A DNA stretch of 64,000 bases. Origin: Blumeriella jaapii. Lineage: Eukaryota; Ascomycota; Leotiomycetes; Helotiales; Drepanopezizaceae. Numbering within the stretch: the first letter of the stretch is position 1; each line of letters opens with the position of its first letter. Below are positions 1 through 11,677 of this stretch, one piece after another. Location: positions 620,001 through 684,000 of the forward strand of contig VWND01000075.1 in the NCBI GenBank assembly GCA_009599575.1, written 5' to 3'. The translations under genes and the position numbers were made by a program. The notes beneath the pieces were generated by a model that ran no database searches, was not told where the DNA came from, and was given only the letters and a program-made list of their open reading frames with translations.

Positions 1-1281
1 TGATGATCCAGTCCAGCCTGAGGGAGTCCCCGTTAGCGATAAGAGCACCTATCAACGCTTCTTTACTCAAGCTGGCCCTCCATCACCAAGACGGAAACAG
101 ACGCACTTGCGCTTAGCCTTTTTCTCCTCTTCAGGACTCCAGTCAGGCTCCCACATGGTGATAACGCTTTGGTCTAATAGAGCAAAAGAAATTTATTTTG
201 TCGCCGTCGAGCGGTGCTATTGCGTCAAGAGGTTACGAGCAGGTCTGGGAATCAATGGATCTTCACGACGGGCAAAAAAATTGCAATGCATCGATACATG
301 TAAAAGGCTAGGGTCCACGCACATTATGTAAGCATCCCAATTCACAATATTCGAGTGAGAAACTATCTGGCTCCCCAAGAGGCACAAGGTGGATGAGATG
401 CGCAAGACCTTGATGGCTACAGGTCTGAGATTTTGCGGGAATGTTTTGATTGGATCCGGCGGCTCGCTTAGCGATTTGGTCAAGCGAAAGGTCGACTGGG
501 CTAGTGATGGATGTAGACATGGGCTAGGCTGATATGTTTTCCCATTTTCTCTTTCCTGCCTTGAGCGATACCATCCTCAAGTCAACAGAACTACTGATGT
601 TCTATTTTCCCTTCCAAGTAGTGAAGTTCATACGTAGAGAAACGAGGTTGAGAGATGTGTGAGGAAGGAATGCACTAGACAGACAACTGAGGCCTTTTTT
701 TGGCTCTTACACTTACAGTATCTATTGAATGTCATGTTCTACTAAATTGAAGGCAGTAAGTAGTTCGAAGTGTGCCCCCCAGCCTTCTCGCGGTTGATAG
801 GGATGTTAGTTTATTGCTCTCGGTCTCGTGAAAGTATGTCCCCATCTCCTAGAGAGTAAGCTCGCAATGCTACGTTGTCCAGAACATTTTCAAGAAACTT
901 ATCTCATCCTGTACAAACGAACATAAAACATTTTCCCCGCCACAGCCATGATCTCAAACCGGGATAGCTTCGAGGTGCACCGCACGGGGCCACCCGCGCC
1001 CTGCAGGCCCCTGTTGCAACAGCTTCCAGCCACCGCCGAGCGGCGTAGGCGTAGCAAGGAGCTTCGACTGACTAAAGCACTTAGTGTTTCTACACTTACT
1101 GTACTTCATGTTATTCGAGATCGACTAAAGGCCAATGTCAAAATCATCTACAGTACCGAGTATATCTACATCTCTACCCCCAGATTCGAATCCAAACCCA
1201 CATCCAGACTCCGACCCCTTTCGCGCACGCCTCTCCCATCCTCTCCAACCTCTACCTTGACCTCTCCCGCAGCAGCGTCTT
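1..1281. other. intergenic, no gene supported
   Basis: I see no convincing coding sequence here. Short ORFs on both strands lack recognisable motifs and consistent codon bias. An ATG at 948 opens a 143-codon frame that overlaps the start of the gene at 1282 in a different frame. Its first 45 or so codons could be an upstream exon or a leader ORF of that gene, but no donor/acceptor pair joins them convincingly. Confidence 0.5.
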
Positions 1282-1767
1282 ATGAACGACGACCAGCTCC
1301 CCTCTCCTGCTGCCCTGCCACAACAGCAGCAACAACAACAACAACTCTCCCTCTGCACCGATCTACCCTACCGCGATGACCCCGCCTCGCCCTCGCAAGA
1401 ACCGCCCCGGTACGAGCCCATGCACGACTACCTGCGCTCGCGATCCCTTGCTTCTAACACTCCCTCACACGGTCACAGCCAACCGCAAGCTCAATCGCAA
1501 CCCCAACTCCAAGCTCAGGAGTATACGAGCATCTGCCCCGAGCTATACCGCGACGACCCCGACCCCCCGCCGCCGCCATACAGTGAGCCGTCCCTGTACT
1601 GGCGGCGCGGAGAAGAGCCTAACCGGGATAGGGACGAGGACGGAGATGAGGGTGGGAACGGGGACAGGGAGCGCTGGGAGGAGATGGTGCGGTGGGTGGT
1701 GGCTATGCTGCTGATCTGCTTGACGGTTGCGGCCGTTGGGACGGCGTTTGATTGGGGGAGGGATTGA
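1282..1767 (+). CDS. small PPxY-motif single-pass membrane protein, hypothetical
   Basis: I do not recognise a named family. The 161-residue frame has a glutamine run at residues 14-21. Two PPxY motifs follow (PPRY at 41-44 and PPPY at 97-100, the latter inside a proline run), then a charged Arg/Asp/Glu stretch at about 109-130. One hydrophobic segment at about 138-155 lies close to the C-terminus, which leaves only a few residues after it. PPxY peptides bind WW domains; in fungi, small membrane proteins with PPxY motifs often act as adaptors for the Rsp5/NEDD4-type ubiquitin ligase. That role is inference. The ATG at 1282 is the first in this frame after the leader; an extra upstream exon is possible. 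Low-complexity composition lowers confidence, but the ordered motifs and the terminal membrane span argue for a real gene. Confidence 0.5.
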   Translation: MNDDQLPSPAALPQQQQQQQQLSLCTDLPYRDDPASPSQEPPRYEPMHDYLRSRSLASNTPSHGHSQPQAQSQPQLQAQEYTSICPELYRDDPDPPPPPYSEPSLYWRRGEEPNRDRDEDGDEGGNGDRERWEEMVRWVVAMLLICLTVAAVGTAFDWGRD

Positions 1768-2652
1768 GGGAGGTGAGAGTGGGTGAGGATGGACGATAGA
1801 GTGAAGAGGAGAGTTCGAGCCCGATAAGAGTGAGTAGGAAAGTTCGAGGACTCGGTAGAATGAGGAGGGGAAGGAGAGGTTGATTTTCGGGAATACCAAG
1901 AAGAGAGCGAAGAAAAGAGGTTGAGGTTGGATGGGGATTGAGAATGATACCCTAGCATTAGCGTTTGGCGTTTGGGTGATGATGGGTGTTTGAACAATGG
2001 GAATAAAGGTGGAAGATGAAATAGGATGAATAAAGGTAAAGGAGATGTTTAACGGAACCTACCTACAGCACCGCCTGCTGGTACAAGGTCGGCGGTACTT
2101 TTTCATCACTTTCAATTCCAAGGCCAGCAATCAAAAATAATAAGCTGGTAACTATTTCTGTCCAATCGACGATTCTGTTGGATTGATTTGCTTACGCCAG
2201 CAGTATCAGCAAGTGTGTTTAATTTGGTTTTGTTCTTTTTATAATTTTTCTTTCTTTCCTATAGTGATGCTTGCCGTAACGATACAAAAAGACTGAGAGC
2301 GCAATATGTATGATGCTGAATGACTGAGTACAAAAGACAAATGACAAGGCTAGCTGACCAAAACCGAGAAGAAACGTGACTCCAAGTACATGTAAGGCAA
2401 AGCTTGTAGCCCTTCTAAACCCTTCCCTTCATATCGTGATTTTCATATCGTTTTCTTCTTTTTTTTTTCTTTCCCAATTTTTCTGGACACTAATCTTATT
2501 TACAATCGCCAATCCGTAATCAAAGTCAGCTGGGAAGTCTCAACGCCACAAGAGAAATATCAGATCAAGCTAGTGAGTGCAGGCCGTCATACTCATAGAA
2601 TCAACTTAATTAAGGACTAAACCGTCACATATTAGCTTCTTTGCCTCAATAA
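1768..2652. other. intergenic, downstream regions of two convergent genes
   Basis: Stretch between the plus-strand gene ending at 1767 and the minus-strand gene ending near 2653. It holds purine-rich then T-rich low-complexity DNA and no supported ORF. A possible last exon of the minus-strand secreted-protein gene may lie near 2606-2616. Confidence 0.5.
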
Positions 2653-3147
2653 TTATCCTCCACAACCCCACTGGGATAAAACAAGGGACATACCTGTAGC
2701 GATAAAGAGAGGCATCGGTACCTTTGACCAAATATCATCCTGCGACGATCCACGCAAGTTCCCTTTGGGCTTGTACGTCTCCTTTACACTCTCAGGGGGG
2801 CAGCATTTCACGGGCTGCTGGCACTCGGCTCCTTCGGCAGCAGAGTTGCTGCACGCGCTCTTCATATCAAGGAGTATGTGTCGGTCGAGGATCGGCATCC
2901 AGCTCTCAGGGCAGACGCTGTCGACGGAGTTGCAGAGGTAGCTCTTCGCTAGCTCGTTAAAGCGACACATGGCGGGTTTGTTGGCGACGCGGCACTCGAG
3001 GAGGGGGGTTTCGGGAGATGATAGATCTCTGAATGGGCCTGGATGTGGGACTACGGGTGCTTGGAGTTCTGGTTGTTGGGGTGGTGTTGGGATGGCAAGG
3101 GCGGATGTAGCGAAGAGGGCGAGGGTGAAGACGGTTGATGGCTGCAT
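2653..3147 (-). CDS. small secreted cysteine-rich protein, hypothetical
   Basis: A 164-codon frame starting at 3147. Residues 1-18 form a clear signal peptide (hydrophobic core, then Ala-Leu-Ala before Ile-Pro). The mature part is Pro-rich and then has about eight cysteines spread over residues 50-115, including a CC pair, which suggests disulfide bonding outside the cell. No catalytic motif is visible, so it could be a cell-wall protein or an effector-like protein. The last codons may be intronic: a good GTATGT donor sits at 2693-2688, preceded by ACAG, and a GCTAAT-like branch point and TTTAG acceptor follow near 2617. That model would end the protein with three other residues. The end coordinate is therefore uncertain, but the secreted Cys-rich body is well supported. 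Confidence 0.6.
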   Translation of the reverse strand: MQPSTVFTLALFATSALAIPTPPQQPELQAPVVPHPGPFRDLSSPETPLLECRVANKPAMCRFNELAKSYLCNSVDSVCPESWMPILDRHILLDMKSACSNSAAEGAECQQPVKCCPPESVKETYKPKGNLRGSSQDDIWSKVPMPLFIATGMSLVLSQWGCGG

Positions 3148-4589
3148 TTTTCCGGTTTTTGAAAGGATGGGGTCTGAGCAGTGGTTGAGTTAGGCTGGGT
3201 TGTAAAGAGAAAAGAGGAGGAAAGAGAGACAGGAAGTATCGATGAGGTGGTTCAGTGAGTAAAGGAATAAATGGACGAGTAGATGAAGCAGTGAATGGTG
3301 TCGGTGTCTTGGGAAGAAAGATAGTGATGGAGTATTGAACTACCTCGTTCTTATAGATGTGAACTTGTACACATCTTGAATCGTAAAACTCCACTCGCGT
3401 AGCATTGCCTCTTCGGACTTCACCTTAATGGCATAGTCAGAATAGAAAAGGATGCACCTTTCACTCGTAAAGAACATGCTTAGGACGATACCAAATCCTG
3501 CTAAGCATGGACAGGAAGGTGTCATGCCAGTAGAACAGACCATGGAAGAGCCGTGCACTTTGCACATCCAGGTCTTAAAGAATTCACCTTACAAGCGAAC
3601 TGATCCTTTGGGATAGCAGGTAGATAGATAGTCTGATATCGTCCGACGCATCTAAATAAAAGCTTAGATAGGATTTTGCCGCCCCATAAAAATGTCCCGA
3701 CCAATCTTGAGAATTGCATCTCTGTCGTCTTTTTTGGTGAGGTTTACCTATCTCGCGTAATCGGCCAATCCAATCGCTCGAATCCTTTCGTCAGGTAAAT
3801 CCTCACATATTTATATTTTAATTACTTATATTGCGACCCAAATCCGACAGGATGGGCCAAAGTATGCGAGATGTTCTACCTAATAATAACCCCTAGCGAC
3901 AACTCCAAGTCGTACTTCGTAAGAGTCAGGGCCTCCGCTCCTCGGACGGAAACGGCGAAGGCACGGCATGAGCGCCGTTCTTCCCTATCTTCCATCAATC
4001 CTTGTGTTGGGGATGAGGCACAAGGGATTTCGCACCAAGCCGAGATATCATTCGAATTCTTGACGGATGTGCGTCTTTGAAAATTGGGCGTTTCAGCAAA
4101 TTGAGCTGGTAATGGGATCGATCCTGACCCTTGAGAATTGGATACCGACCCTTTAATAAAGTGAAGCATGGGATGGTCCAAGAATGTGTTCGCCCGACCC
4201 ACCTCGCCTTTATCATTTATTTAGAACAGATTTCAAACGACACCTATAGATCTCAATTCAGAGGTCTTACGCAAGATCTTTTCGTGTGTGCTGATCGCAC
4301 ATTAACTATTTGACTTGTTGTCAGAAGGGGAAAAATATAGACCCCACATCTTCGCCCCACGTGTCAAACTTCAAGCAATTCTCGATGGTGCACAAACCAA
4401 TGTAGAAGCGTACGGTCTCTGTGTAGTTTGTCCTCTCTAGCGCATCTTTTTATTTCATCTGGGGTCTTCAAACTCAAATGGCCAGTTTCCAACATCTCCG
4501 TTTACTGATCGGACTGCCTCGCTTCGTACCTCGGATAAAACGCCTCATTTTCCTCGCTCTCCAGATTTGCGCGGTCATGTCTCTTTTTT

Positions 4590-4990
4590 ACTTTCCATCC
4601 TTATGGACATGCCCCTTTTCCCGCTCTGAATCCAACACCTCTTCGTTGCCCCTCTTAAGAGCTGTAAGATCATTGAGCATTACCCTGCTCCAAGACTCCA
4701 AGATGTCCTTCACTCTCTGCTCCAATGTACGCAACTTCTTTCTCTCGCTCGCAATGCCAGGACCAGGTCAGTTTCCCATGTTCATTTGCCGACGGATCTT
4801 CTTCATCTCCTTATTTAGATCCAACAGCCTCTTTATCCTACTTTTTGAAGCCACAGGACCCGTGAGTACCGGATCAGATTGCTTATTCTCAACGAATTCC
4901 ACAAGGATCTGCCTATTTCCCTCATCTTCATCTGTGTTATCCCCTTCTTCCTCTTATTCTCCAGACGTGGACGATCATTTCTCTTCGTCG
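4590..4990 (-). pseudogene. possible degenerate coding relic
   Basis: Read on the minus strand, this segment gives a hydrophilic, Lys/Glu/Arg-rich, coiled-coil-like peptide, interrupted by stop codons around 4948 and 4770 and at the ends. The complementary 185-codon plus-strand frame is Ser/Phe/Leu-rich, as an antisense shadow of such a sequence would be. I recognise no family. It could equally be chance composition; a translated search on the minus strand would decide. Confidence 0.2.
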
Positions 4991-5479
4991 GCTCCGGTGG
5001 CCAATGGGCTTTCGCTTGTTCGAAATCGGAGCTGAGTCGTTTCGTTTCTTGCTCCAGGTTCATTCGCTAGAAATTCCCCAGCGTCCAGAAAGGTGGTGTC
5101 ATGTTCCGGTTCCGGGTCCTGAATCTCATGGACTCCAGGTAGATAGACATACGTCCAAATAACCTACCTCACGTCATGTGGTAGGTATTTCCTTAACAGA
5201 GTATTTAATTCCGCGTATCAAGCAATACTCTGCATGCCTCGCCACCGCTAAGGATTGCCGTGAAACCCCAGTCCGACAGATACGTACACGAACGAATCAC
5301 CAATCCATTCCAATCTAGCACTCGGTTACGAATCCTCCCTTCGCATTTACTATAGGAAGAGTAATCTCTTGCTGGGAAGTGTTTGTTGTAGGCTCGTCCT
5401 GCGATGCTTGAATCCTGAATCCCTTTTTGATCTAAAGGGGGGCTTTTGCGAGTCCGGTGAGACGATCAAAGCAAAAAAG

Positions 5480-5730
5480 CTAAGATCAATCAACGAGAGC
5501 TCGACAGATCACTTGTCTTGCAAAAAGCAGTCCTCAATAGAACAAAGAAGAATCACTGAGAGCCAACACCTACAGAGGGTAGAGGTTGCTAAGGGGTGAG
5601 AGAGCCTTGTACACAGTATACAATAGAAGAGAGCTCCACAAGGACATTGCATAGTAGACGAGCTCCCTTGTGATGCATGCACTTAAGCGAGGGAAAGAAA
5701 GATACCACAGATAGCCGAGTCACAGGAACC
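5480..5730. repeat. dispersed repeat relic, copy 1
   Basis: This stretch shares diverged but collinear blocks with 20650-20885. The best block is the CTACAGAGGGTAGAGGTTGC segment at 5570-5589, against CTACAGAAGGTAGAAGTTGC in the second copy. Both continue with TAAGGGG and a CCTTGT..ACAGTA block, then a TGTGATGCA/CGTGATGCA block and an AAGCGAGG block. The order is kept over about 200 bp with many transitions. It is probably an old transposon fragment of unknown type. Confidence 0.5.
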
Positions 5731-6078
5731 AAAGAGACCCAAACGTGACATCAAGCTCGAAGGTCGAAAAGCCACTGACACATCACCATTTTTCCCTTTA
5801 CAACACCGAACCTTGCATTCTGTTCCTTCATTTGCAAATCTCAATTTGGTTTTTGTCACGGGTCTTTCGCTGGCGATACTTCTCTTAGAGCTAAATACGC
5901 GCCGTCGTTTCATCAGGCAGGCTCACAGCTCTCTCTGATCGATGCTTTTTTCCCCCGAGCATGTTTCATTGCATCTCGCACGAAGACTGAGAAAGCAGTG
6001 GCTGTAGTGTACTTACTGTACATGTGTACGAGGGTGATATGGAGCGCAGGTGATGCGTGCATGCGTGACAGTATCTAG

Positions 6079-6094
6079 GTACAGTACAGTACAT
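6079..6094. repeat. GTACAGTACAGTAC-type island
   Basis: Short run of overlapping TACAGTAC units. The same motif recurs in many other intergenic places in the window: 24897-24919, 25573-25584, 25629-25642, 29328-29348, 29604-29622, 37852-37920, 38470-38483, 38828-38846, 39073-39092 and 40100-40134. Confidence 0.7.
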
Positions 6095-7771
6095 CTGATA
6101 GACAGACGCCTTAACCGCATTATCCCGCCGAGTCACATACAGTAACTACCGGTACTTCACCGTACGTACGCATTCTTCAAGCCGCTTCGAAGAGCTAGAC
6201 CGAACTCTCCCAAGAATTGATTAGAAGGGCGTCAACACACGGCTCCTAGGATCCGGGTTTGCTGGCTGGCTGGCTGACCGATCGGATCATTGTTTTGCTG
6301 GTCGGTTTTCTCCTGCTTGCTTTTTGGTAGAGGGAGGAGGGTTCCTTTTCTTTCCAATGCGAACCTTGAGTTCCATGAGAGGGCGGGAGGAGAGGCAGGT
6401 ATCGACGGAGCTGGACACATCATATCAACATTATTAAGATATAATTACTGGCATTGTACTGTATGTACCTACGTACAGTAGATAGCCCCGCCACCGGCCC
6501 CGCCCCCGCAGTCCGCTTCTCGGTTCGAGGTTGGTTTGTTTGTTTGTTTACACTGTAGGGACTACATCCCGGTGCAATGCAGCACGAACGGGGGGCCGGG
6601 GAATATCGACCCTCGGCCCCGCCTCCTTAACTCACGATGTGTAGGTACTGTATTTGGAGAGAGAGAGGCTGAAGGGATGATGAGAAGCACCTCGCGATGG
6701 GTTACTGGACATGGATGTGGTCGAGTTGGTAGGTGTAGGTGTAAGCACATAGTATTTCAGCAAGAACAGTACCTGAGGCAAGGAGTAGAGTAGGAGGTAC
6801 TTTGGGTAGGCATGCCGAGGTTGGCGTGGGACGGTGGTCGGCCTCGTTGGTTTGTGAGTGGAAGTTTTGGAAAATTTCAATTGCCCATTGCGTTGTTTCT
6901 TCTCGTTGTTTCTTCTCTTTTTCTTCTCTTTCGCGGTTTAAGCCGCTCTACGCTGCTCTTCTCGTTTGTGCGGTGGGTGTTATGGTAAGGAGGTGATTTG
7001 GTTGGAGCGAGCCTGCAAGGGAGATTGATTTGCCTACCTATCTTACCTACGAACTTAACATAACGTCAAACGGCAAATTAAGATCAAATAAAAAGAAGAG
7101 GCACAAGACCACTTCCCTACGCTTGCCTGCCTGCCTACCTACCTAGCCCTAAGGACGAGCAGGACTTGAGTAGGAGACGAAACTCAATTCTCCCCACTCC
7201 CACTCCCCCGCCATCGAAACGTTACCACATCATCACATAACACTCGGTGGCGTATGTAATAGCGTAGAAGTGCCACAATCAAGTTTCTTCCCCGTGTTTT
7301 CCATTCATGCCATATTGCTTCCTTTCCTGCTTTCCCAATTTCGGGCGGCTCGCGCGGATCATATACAAAGGGAACGCATGAACGAATGTTTTGTTCGCGT
7401 GCGGCTTGAGTGGTTGGGTGGTGAGAGGATGGCTGACTGATTTGCTGTTCACCGCTCGTTGGTCGAGGCTGCTTTTTCACCATCCTATCCATGACAACGA
7501 TGACGGCGTTCAGAAAGGAGGCGGTGGTGGTGATAATGATGGTGGTGGTGGTGAAGGGAAGGGAGCGGGGAGATGTGTATTTGTATAAGAGGAAGGGAGG
7601 AGGCCTGAATGATTTCCATACCATACCAACAATACAACACCGACGCAACATAAATATATAACATCACTGCTTGTCCCCCTTTGTTGAGATAGACCTGCAA
7701 CAACACTCATCTTTGAGCCGTTTAAAGTATCCAAGTAAACAAAAAAGACGAAGATAGTCGCATCTTTCGAA

Positions 7772-9458
7772 ATGGCTGACGCTATCACCACCCCTTCCGT
7801 TGCTGTTGCTGACAGCTTTGCTGAGAGGGAAGCTGCTGTATGTACTCTTTTTTGCTTACAGGTCCACTCCCATGAGAAAATTGCCTTTCGTTTCATGTCC
7901 CTCCGATTCTCTTCCCTTATGGAGGGTGTGCAAGCTGACGGAACATCCATCACAGCTGGACCGACGTGAGCGCGAGCTTGATGCGCGGGCGAAGGAGCTC
8001 GATGCGCGGGAGGCTGCACTGGACGGAGTTGCTAGCGATAAGGTGCAGGAGTTAAAGGTGGATGACGTTGAGGAGAAGGAGGAGAAGGTTGAGGAGCCTA
8101 CTGCTACTGCTGCTGCTGGAGAATCGGAGAAGGAGGAGAAGCATGAAGAATCCGCTGTGGAGAAAGAGGAGAAGGGTGAGGAATCTACTGCCGCTGAAGC
8201 AGAGGAGAAGGAAGAGAAGATTGAAGAAACTGTTGTGGAAAAGGAGAAAACCGAGGAACCTACTGTTACGGCTGTTGACGATGAAGCGGAGAAGAAGGAG
8301 ACGACTGAAGTGCCTGCTGCGAAGGGAGAGACGACTGAGGAAACTCCTGTCGCTGCCATTGCCGAAGAAGCAGAGAAGGGGGAGAAGGACGAAGCGCCTG
8401 CCGCAGAGAAGGAAGAGGCAAAACATGAGCCCGCCACCCTCGAGGAAGAGCAAGCCCCAGAGCCCGTCGAGGTAGAGAGCGAAGAGCCAGCACCCACCAC
8501 CCACGAAGAGAAGAGCAGCGAGGAGGATGAAGTCGTTACCAAAGACGCAGAGGCTCCAAAGGCCGAGCTTGTCGTACGTTCAGGACGCCTTTCCTTTCCA
8601 CTCCACACTACCCCAGATGACAATTTTCGTCCAGGCCTCTAACAAGCGCAACAGTTCGAAGACCGAGCCATTCCCAGCGCCCCATCCTACGAGGAGATGG
8701 CTCTAGAGGAGCAAACCGCTGCCTCCGAGGAGGAAACTCTGTCAATGGTAGGATCCTTCGCGCTCGAATTCCCCACCCCGCCAGCATTCGAGATGGAGAC
8801 GCCGGCCGCCATCGACGACACGCGGGAGCCGCATGTGCATTTCCCCGAGCCAGTCGCCACAACGATCGAGGAGGAGGGCGACGCATACCCCAGTGCGACG
8901 GCGCAAGAGACGGAGAAGGCGAGACCTGTAGGCTACAGATATCTGTCTTTCAAACGGCTGGTAAGAACGGACGCGTGCTGCTATTCGAGCGGCATGAGTG
9001 TTGGAGCGTTGTGCTGACCAGAACCAGGCCGAGGACGAGGAGGACGAGGAGTACGGGTCGGGACCGGCGGAGGAGAGTGCAGATGCTACGGAGGAGGAGT
9101 CGAAGGCTGAGGAGAGCGTGCCGATGGTCCGTTCTGGCCTTGAAGCACCCCGAGTGAATTGATCAATAGCTGACGAGGACGATAGGTGGAGGAGCCCGCT
9201 CCTGCGCCCAAAGCCCAAGAGGAGTCGATTTCCGAACAATCCGCACCAGAAGCAACGACTGCAGATGAGATCAAACCGTCCGAGGAGCGTGTCGCCTTCA
9301 AGGAGAACCCCCAAGAGAACTCGACGACTGAGCAGCCGTCGAAGGTAGATCACACCGAGGAGGCTGCAGCTCCCATATCGAAGCCCATGGCGATCCTCTC
9401 AAAGGTGCTAAGCATGGCTGGAGGCGGGAGGAAAGAGGAGGAGGCTGTTGGCGCATAG
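7772..9458 (+). CDS. glutamate-rich coiled-coil protein, five phase-0 exons, hypothetical
   Basis: Proposed exons are 7772-7837, 7956-8573, 8655-8960, 9028-9126 and 9186-9458, which gives 453 residues. Introns 1-3 have good donors (GTATGT, GTACGT, GTAAGA); intron 4 has a weaker GTCCGT. Branch points such as GCTGACG precede most acceptors, and every intron falls between codons. Residues 20-45 form a heptad-like segment with repeated L-D-A-R-E units. The next roughly 180 residues are imperfect repeats of Glu/Lys blocks separated by Pro, Thr, Val and Ala, so the protein is very acidic and probably largely disordered. There is no signal peptide, membrane span or enzyme motif. It may be a scaffold or cytoskeleton/septum-associated protein, but nothing proves a function. 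A long Ser-rich ORF on the other strand is its antisense shadow. Confidence 0.7.
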
Positions 9459-9771
9459 GGTGTGTCGGAGCGAGCATGCGTCGAGAGGACATGTATGTAT
9501 GTGGAGCGCAAGGTTGTGGACATATTGTATTTGACCGCTTGTGACATAAAGATATCTGAAATGCCGGGTTTTGTAGCTGTTTTTTTGAAGATTTCGGAAT
9601 CGAGCAATCATAATTGTTTTGCCTACACCGGAAACTTGAGGTGAAGAAATAATGATGAACAGAATGAAGAACAATGGTCGCGTCAGGCGTACCTGCATAC
9701 GCATGCACAGTTTTGCGCAGCAAATAATTATAAGGTTTTCAACTTTCATGGTTATCAAATGTTCTGATTTC

Positions 9772-9858
9772 CCCTTGGTCGTCTAGTTGGTTTATGGCGT
9801 CGGACTGTAATATTTCAGTAGTATCCGAATGTCGGGCGTTCGACTCGCCCCTAAGGGA
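9772..9858 (+). tRNA. tRNA-Tyr (GUA) with 12-nt intron
   Basis: A full cloverleaf can be drawn. The acceptor stem CCCTTGG pairs with CTAAGGG (one G-U), with discriminator A at 9858. The D arm contains AGTTGG, and the anticodon stem is TCGGA/TCCGA. The T arm is GGGCG-TTCGACT-CGCCC. The 7-base anticodon loop is CTGTAAA once a 12-base intron is removed just after position 37, the standard intron position in eukaryotic tRNAs. Anticodon GTA and a C1-G72 pair are both expected for tyrosine. Confidence 0.9.
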
Positions 9859-9865
9859 TTTTTTT
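9859..9865 (+). terminator. RNA polymerase III terminator of tRNA-Tyr
   Basis: A run of seven T directly after the discriminator base of the tRNA, the normal pol III stop signal. Confidence 0.85.
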
Positions 9866-11007
9866 GCCATTTTGCCCTTCCAATGTTAACTCCCCTTCTT
9901 TTTAATTCTGGTCTTGTCGCAATTTTTACGGTTGGGCATCTTCAGTTTTTGGACATTGAAACTGAACGGCGCGACAAGATCGTGTGTGCCGAGGTCAGGG
10001 GGTGTCTGTCGGCTAAGCGGAATGCTGACGTGACTGATGGTACAATATGTATCTATCTATCTACACTATAAATGCCTCTCAAAGTGAGAAGCTTATACAC
10101 ACATATCGGCTGAGTCAAATGACGGACTGTAAAAATGAAAAGCAGAAGTCAAGGAAATAAATTTAACGTTGCAAAAGAGACTAATTTCAAGTGCATCGCG
10201 AAATTCTGAACCACTGGCTTCAAGTCAGATGTTGAGTTGAGTTAATTATTGACTATGAACCGAAATGATATGCACTTTGATGACAACAATAGGTGACTAA
10301 TTCACCCCCCGATAAGCACTGAGTATATAGCAATACATGTCAAGAACCGGAAATCCGCGAGTGGCCCGAGGATTTGGCACCACGTGATCGGACTGTGATA
10401 CCTTCCGCATCTGACAAGACATTCTTTTTCATCAAGCCACTCTTCATCTATTTATCCACTTAGTCAAGAGAGTCATGAGTATTTCCATTGTAAGAGAAAG
10501 TGGTGGGCTCAAAAACTCCACGCTCTGTGAAGATAAGCCGGACATCCCGTTTGTTTAAGACTTACAAAATGCACCGAGGATAACTGAATGTGGATCTTAC
10601 CAAGCCACGCTGTTCTTCTAACAGAAGTCGGTAAGATTATTTTAGGACCACTGTACTTGTTAAAAGTACGCTCTATACACTACCTATCAAACCTTCACCG
10701 AGGATAAATATGAATTCTTTGACCCGACCACAGGCAAAGGTGACCTTTGAACGTGATCTTGAGATGTTAGCTTCGATGCCTTCCGAGTCAATACAGCATC
10801 TGAATTCCAGATTTCCGATCCTCACTCGTATGCAGTCCGGCACAAATGCATCTTTTCTAAGCAGCCTCACAGATTCGGTCCAATTCGGCTTGCTTCAAAT
10901 TGCTTCAAGTCAAGCATCTGCCACAGCCTGTCTCGCAACCTATCGACCAGTTCGGAATCAGACCCATCTGATGACCACTCTCCCGCTACACGAGTGGTCG
11001 TTGACTT
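9866..11007. other. intergenic, no gene supported
   Basis: About 1.1 kb of average-GC sequence with short frames only. A 101-codon frame at 10710-11015 has no recognisable motif and overlaps the next candidate in another frame; I do not call it. Confidence 0.45.
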
Positions 11008-11364
11008 TTGGATGAAGAGGACTGTCTCCGCGAGCAAGTTCTCAAGTTCAAGACCCATGTCTTCTTCTCCGTCTACGTCTACGAGATTCTCTTCCGAACC
11101 GCCGCCTCGCAAAGGCAAGCGCTGTACACGAAGCGAGCCTTCCACGCGCTCATCGACCAACCTATCGTCGGATATACAGGCCAGTGCTGGCGCAGCACGT
11201 ACTACTACAATGAGGCCGTCTCGGATCCCGTGCTGAGGACTGGGATGGTCACACGGTATTCACTCCCGCTGCCAGAGGGCTTTCCGGGCGTGGATGCGGA
11301 CGCGGGAGACGCTGAGGCGTGTGCGGATGCGGCGAGGAACGTGAATCCTGCTACGGCTACTTAG
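11008..11364 (+). CDS. hypothetical protein or 3' gene fragment
   Basis: A 118-codon frame with coding-like composition: GC-rich third positions, aromatic residues, a run of three Tyr, and an acidic Ala/Asp-rich tail. I do not recognise a family. The ATG at 11008 may be internal, because no good promoter or signal peptide lies before it and the frame looks like the C-terminal part of a larger protein. It faces the GH31 pseudogene tail to tail. It may be a truncated relic in a decayed neighbourhood; a protein search would decide. Confidence 0.3.
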   Translation: MDEEDCLREQVLKFKTHVFFSVYVYEILFRTAASQRQALYTKRAFHALIDQPIVGYTGQCWRSTYYYNEAVSDPVLRTGMVTRYSLPLPEGFPGVDADAGDAEACADAARNVNPATAT

Positions 11365-11677
11365 GTGCGGCTACTTAGGTGCGGCATGAAGTTGAGATGA
11401 ATAATGTCGATGAGAGAGTTGTAATGACCATTGAGAAGCTGGCGTCGTCTGCTCGTGACGGCCGCGTGAAGCGTAACTCGTCAATAGCGGGTTTAGGGAT
11501 ATGATTTACACGACAGCTCTACACTGAGCTCGAGCTCGTCAGGATCCATGAGACGCTTGGGGAACAGCTTTGAGCTTGAAAATCATCGAACTCATGGTCC
11601 ATTGCCTCGTGCGATCTAGTCCTCAAACTTCATCAAGCACTCTTGATATCAACTTCAGATAACTCCATCTTCACCCT

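Larger units (their letters stand above)
3148..7771. other. long intergenic region with relic repeats
   Basis: About 4.6 kb without a convincing gene. It contains a decayed coding-like relic on the minus strand (about 4590-4990), a diverged dispersed repeat (about 5480-5730, second copy near 20.7 kb) and GTACAGTAC-type islands (6079-6094 and around 6000-6480). CT/TACC-rich DNA lies in the last kilobase before the gene at 7772. Confidence 0.5.

Noticed and set aside
4478..5035. 185-codon plus-strand frame rich in Ser, Phe and Leu
   Set aside because: Looks like the shadow of a decayed hydrophilic minus-strand sequence; no signal peptide or domain.
7856..8623. 255-codon Ser-rich minus-strand frame
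   Set aside because: Antisense of the Glu-rich protein: GAG/GAA codons read as CTC/TTC and, shifted, as Ser.
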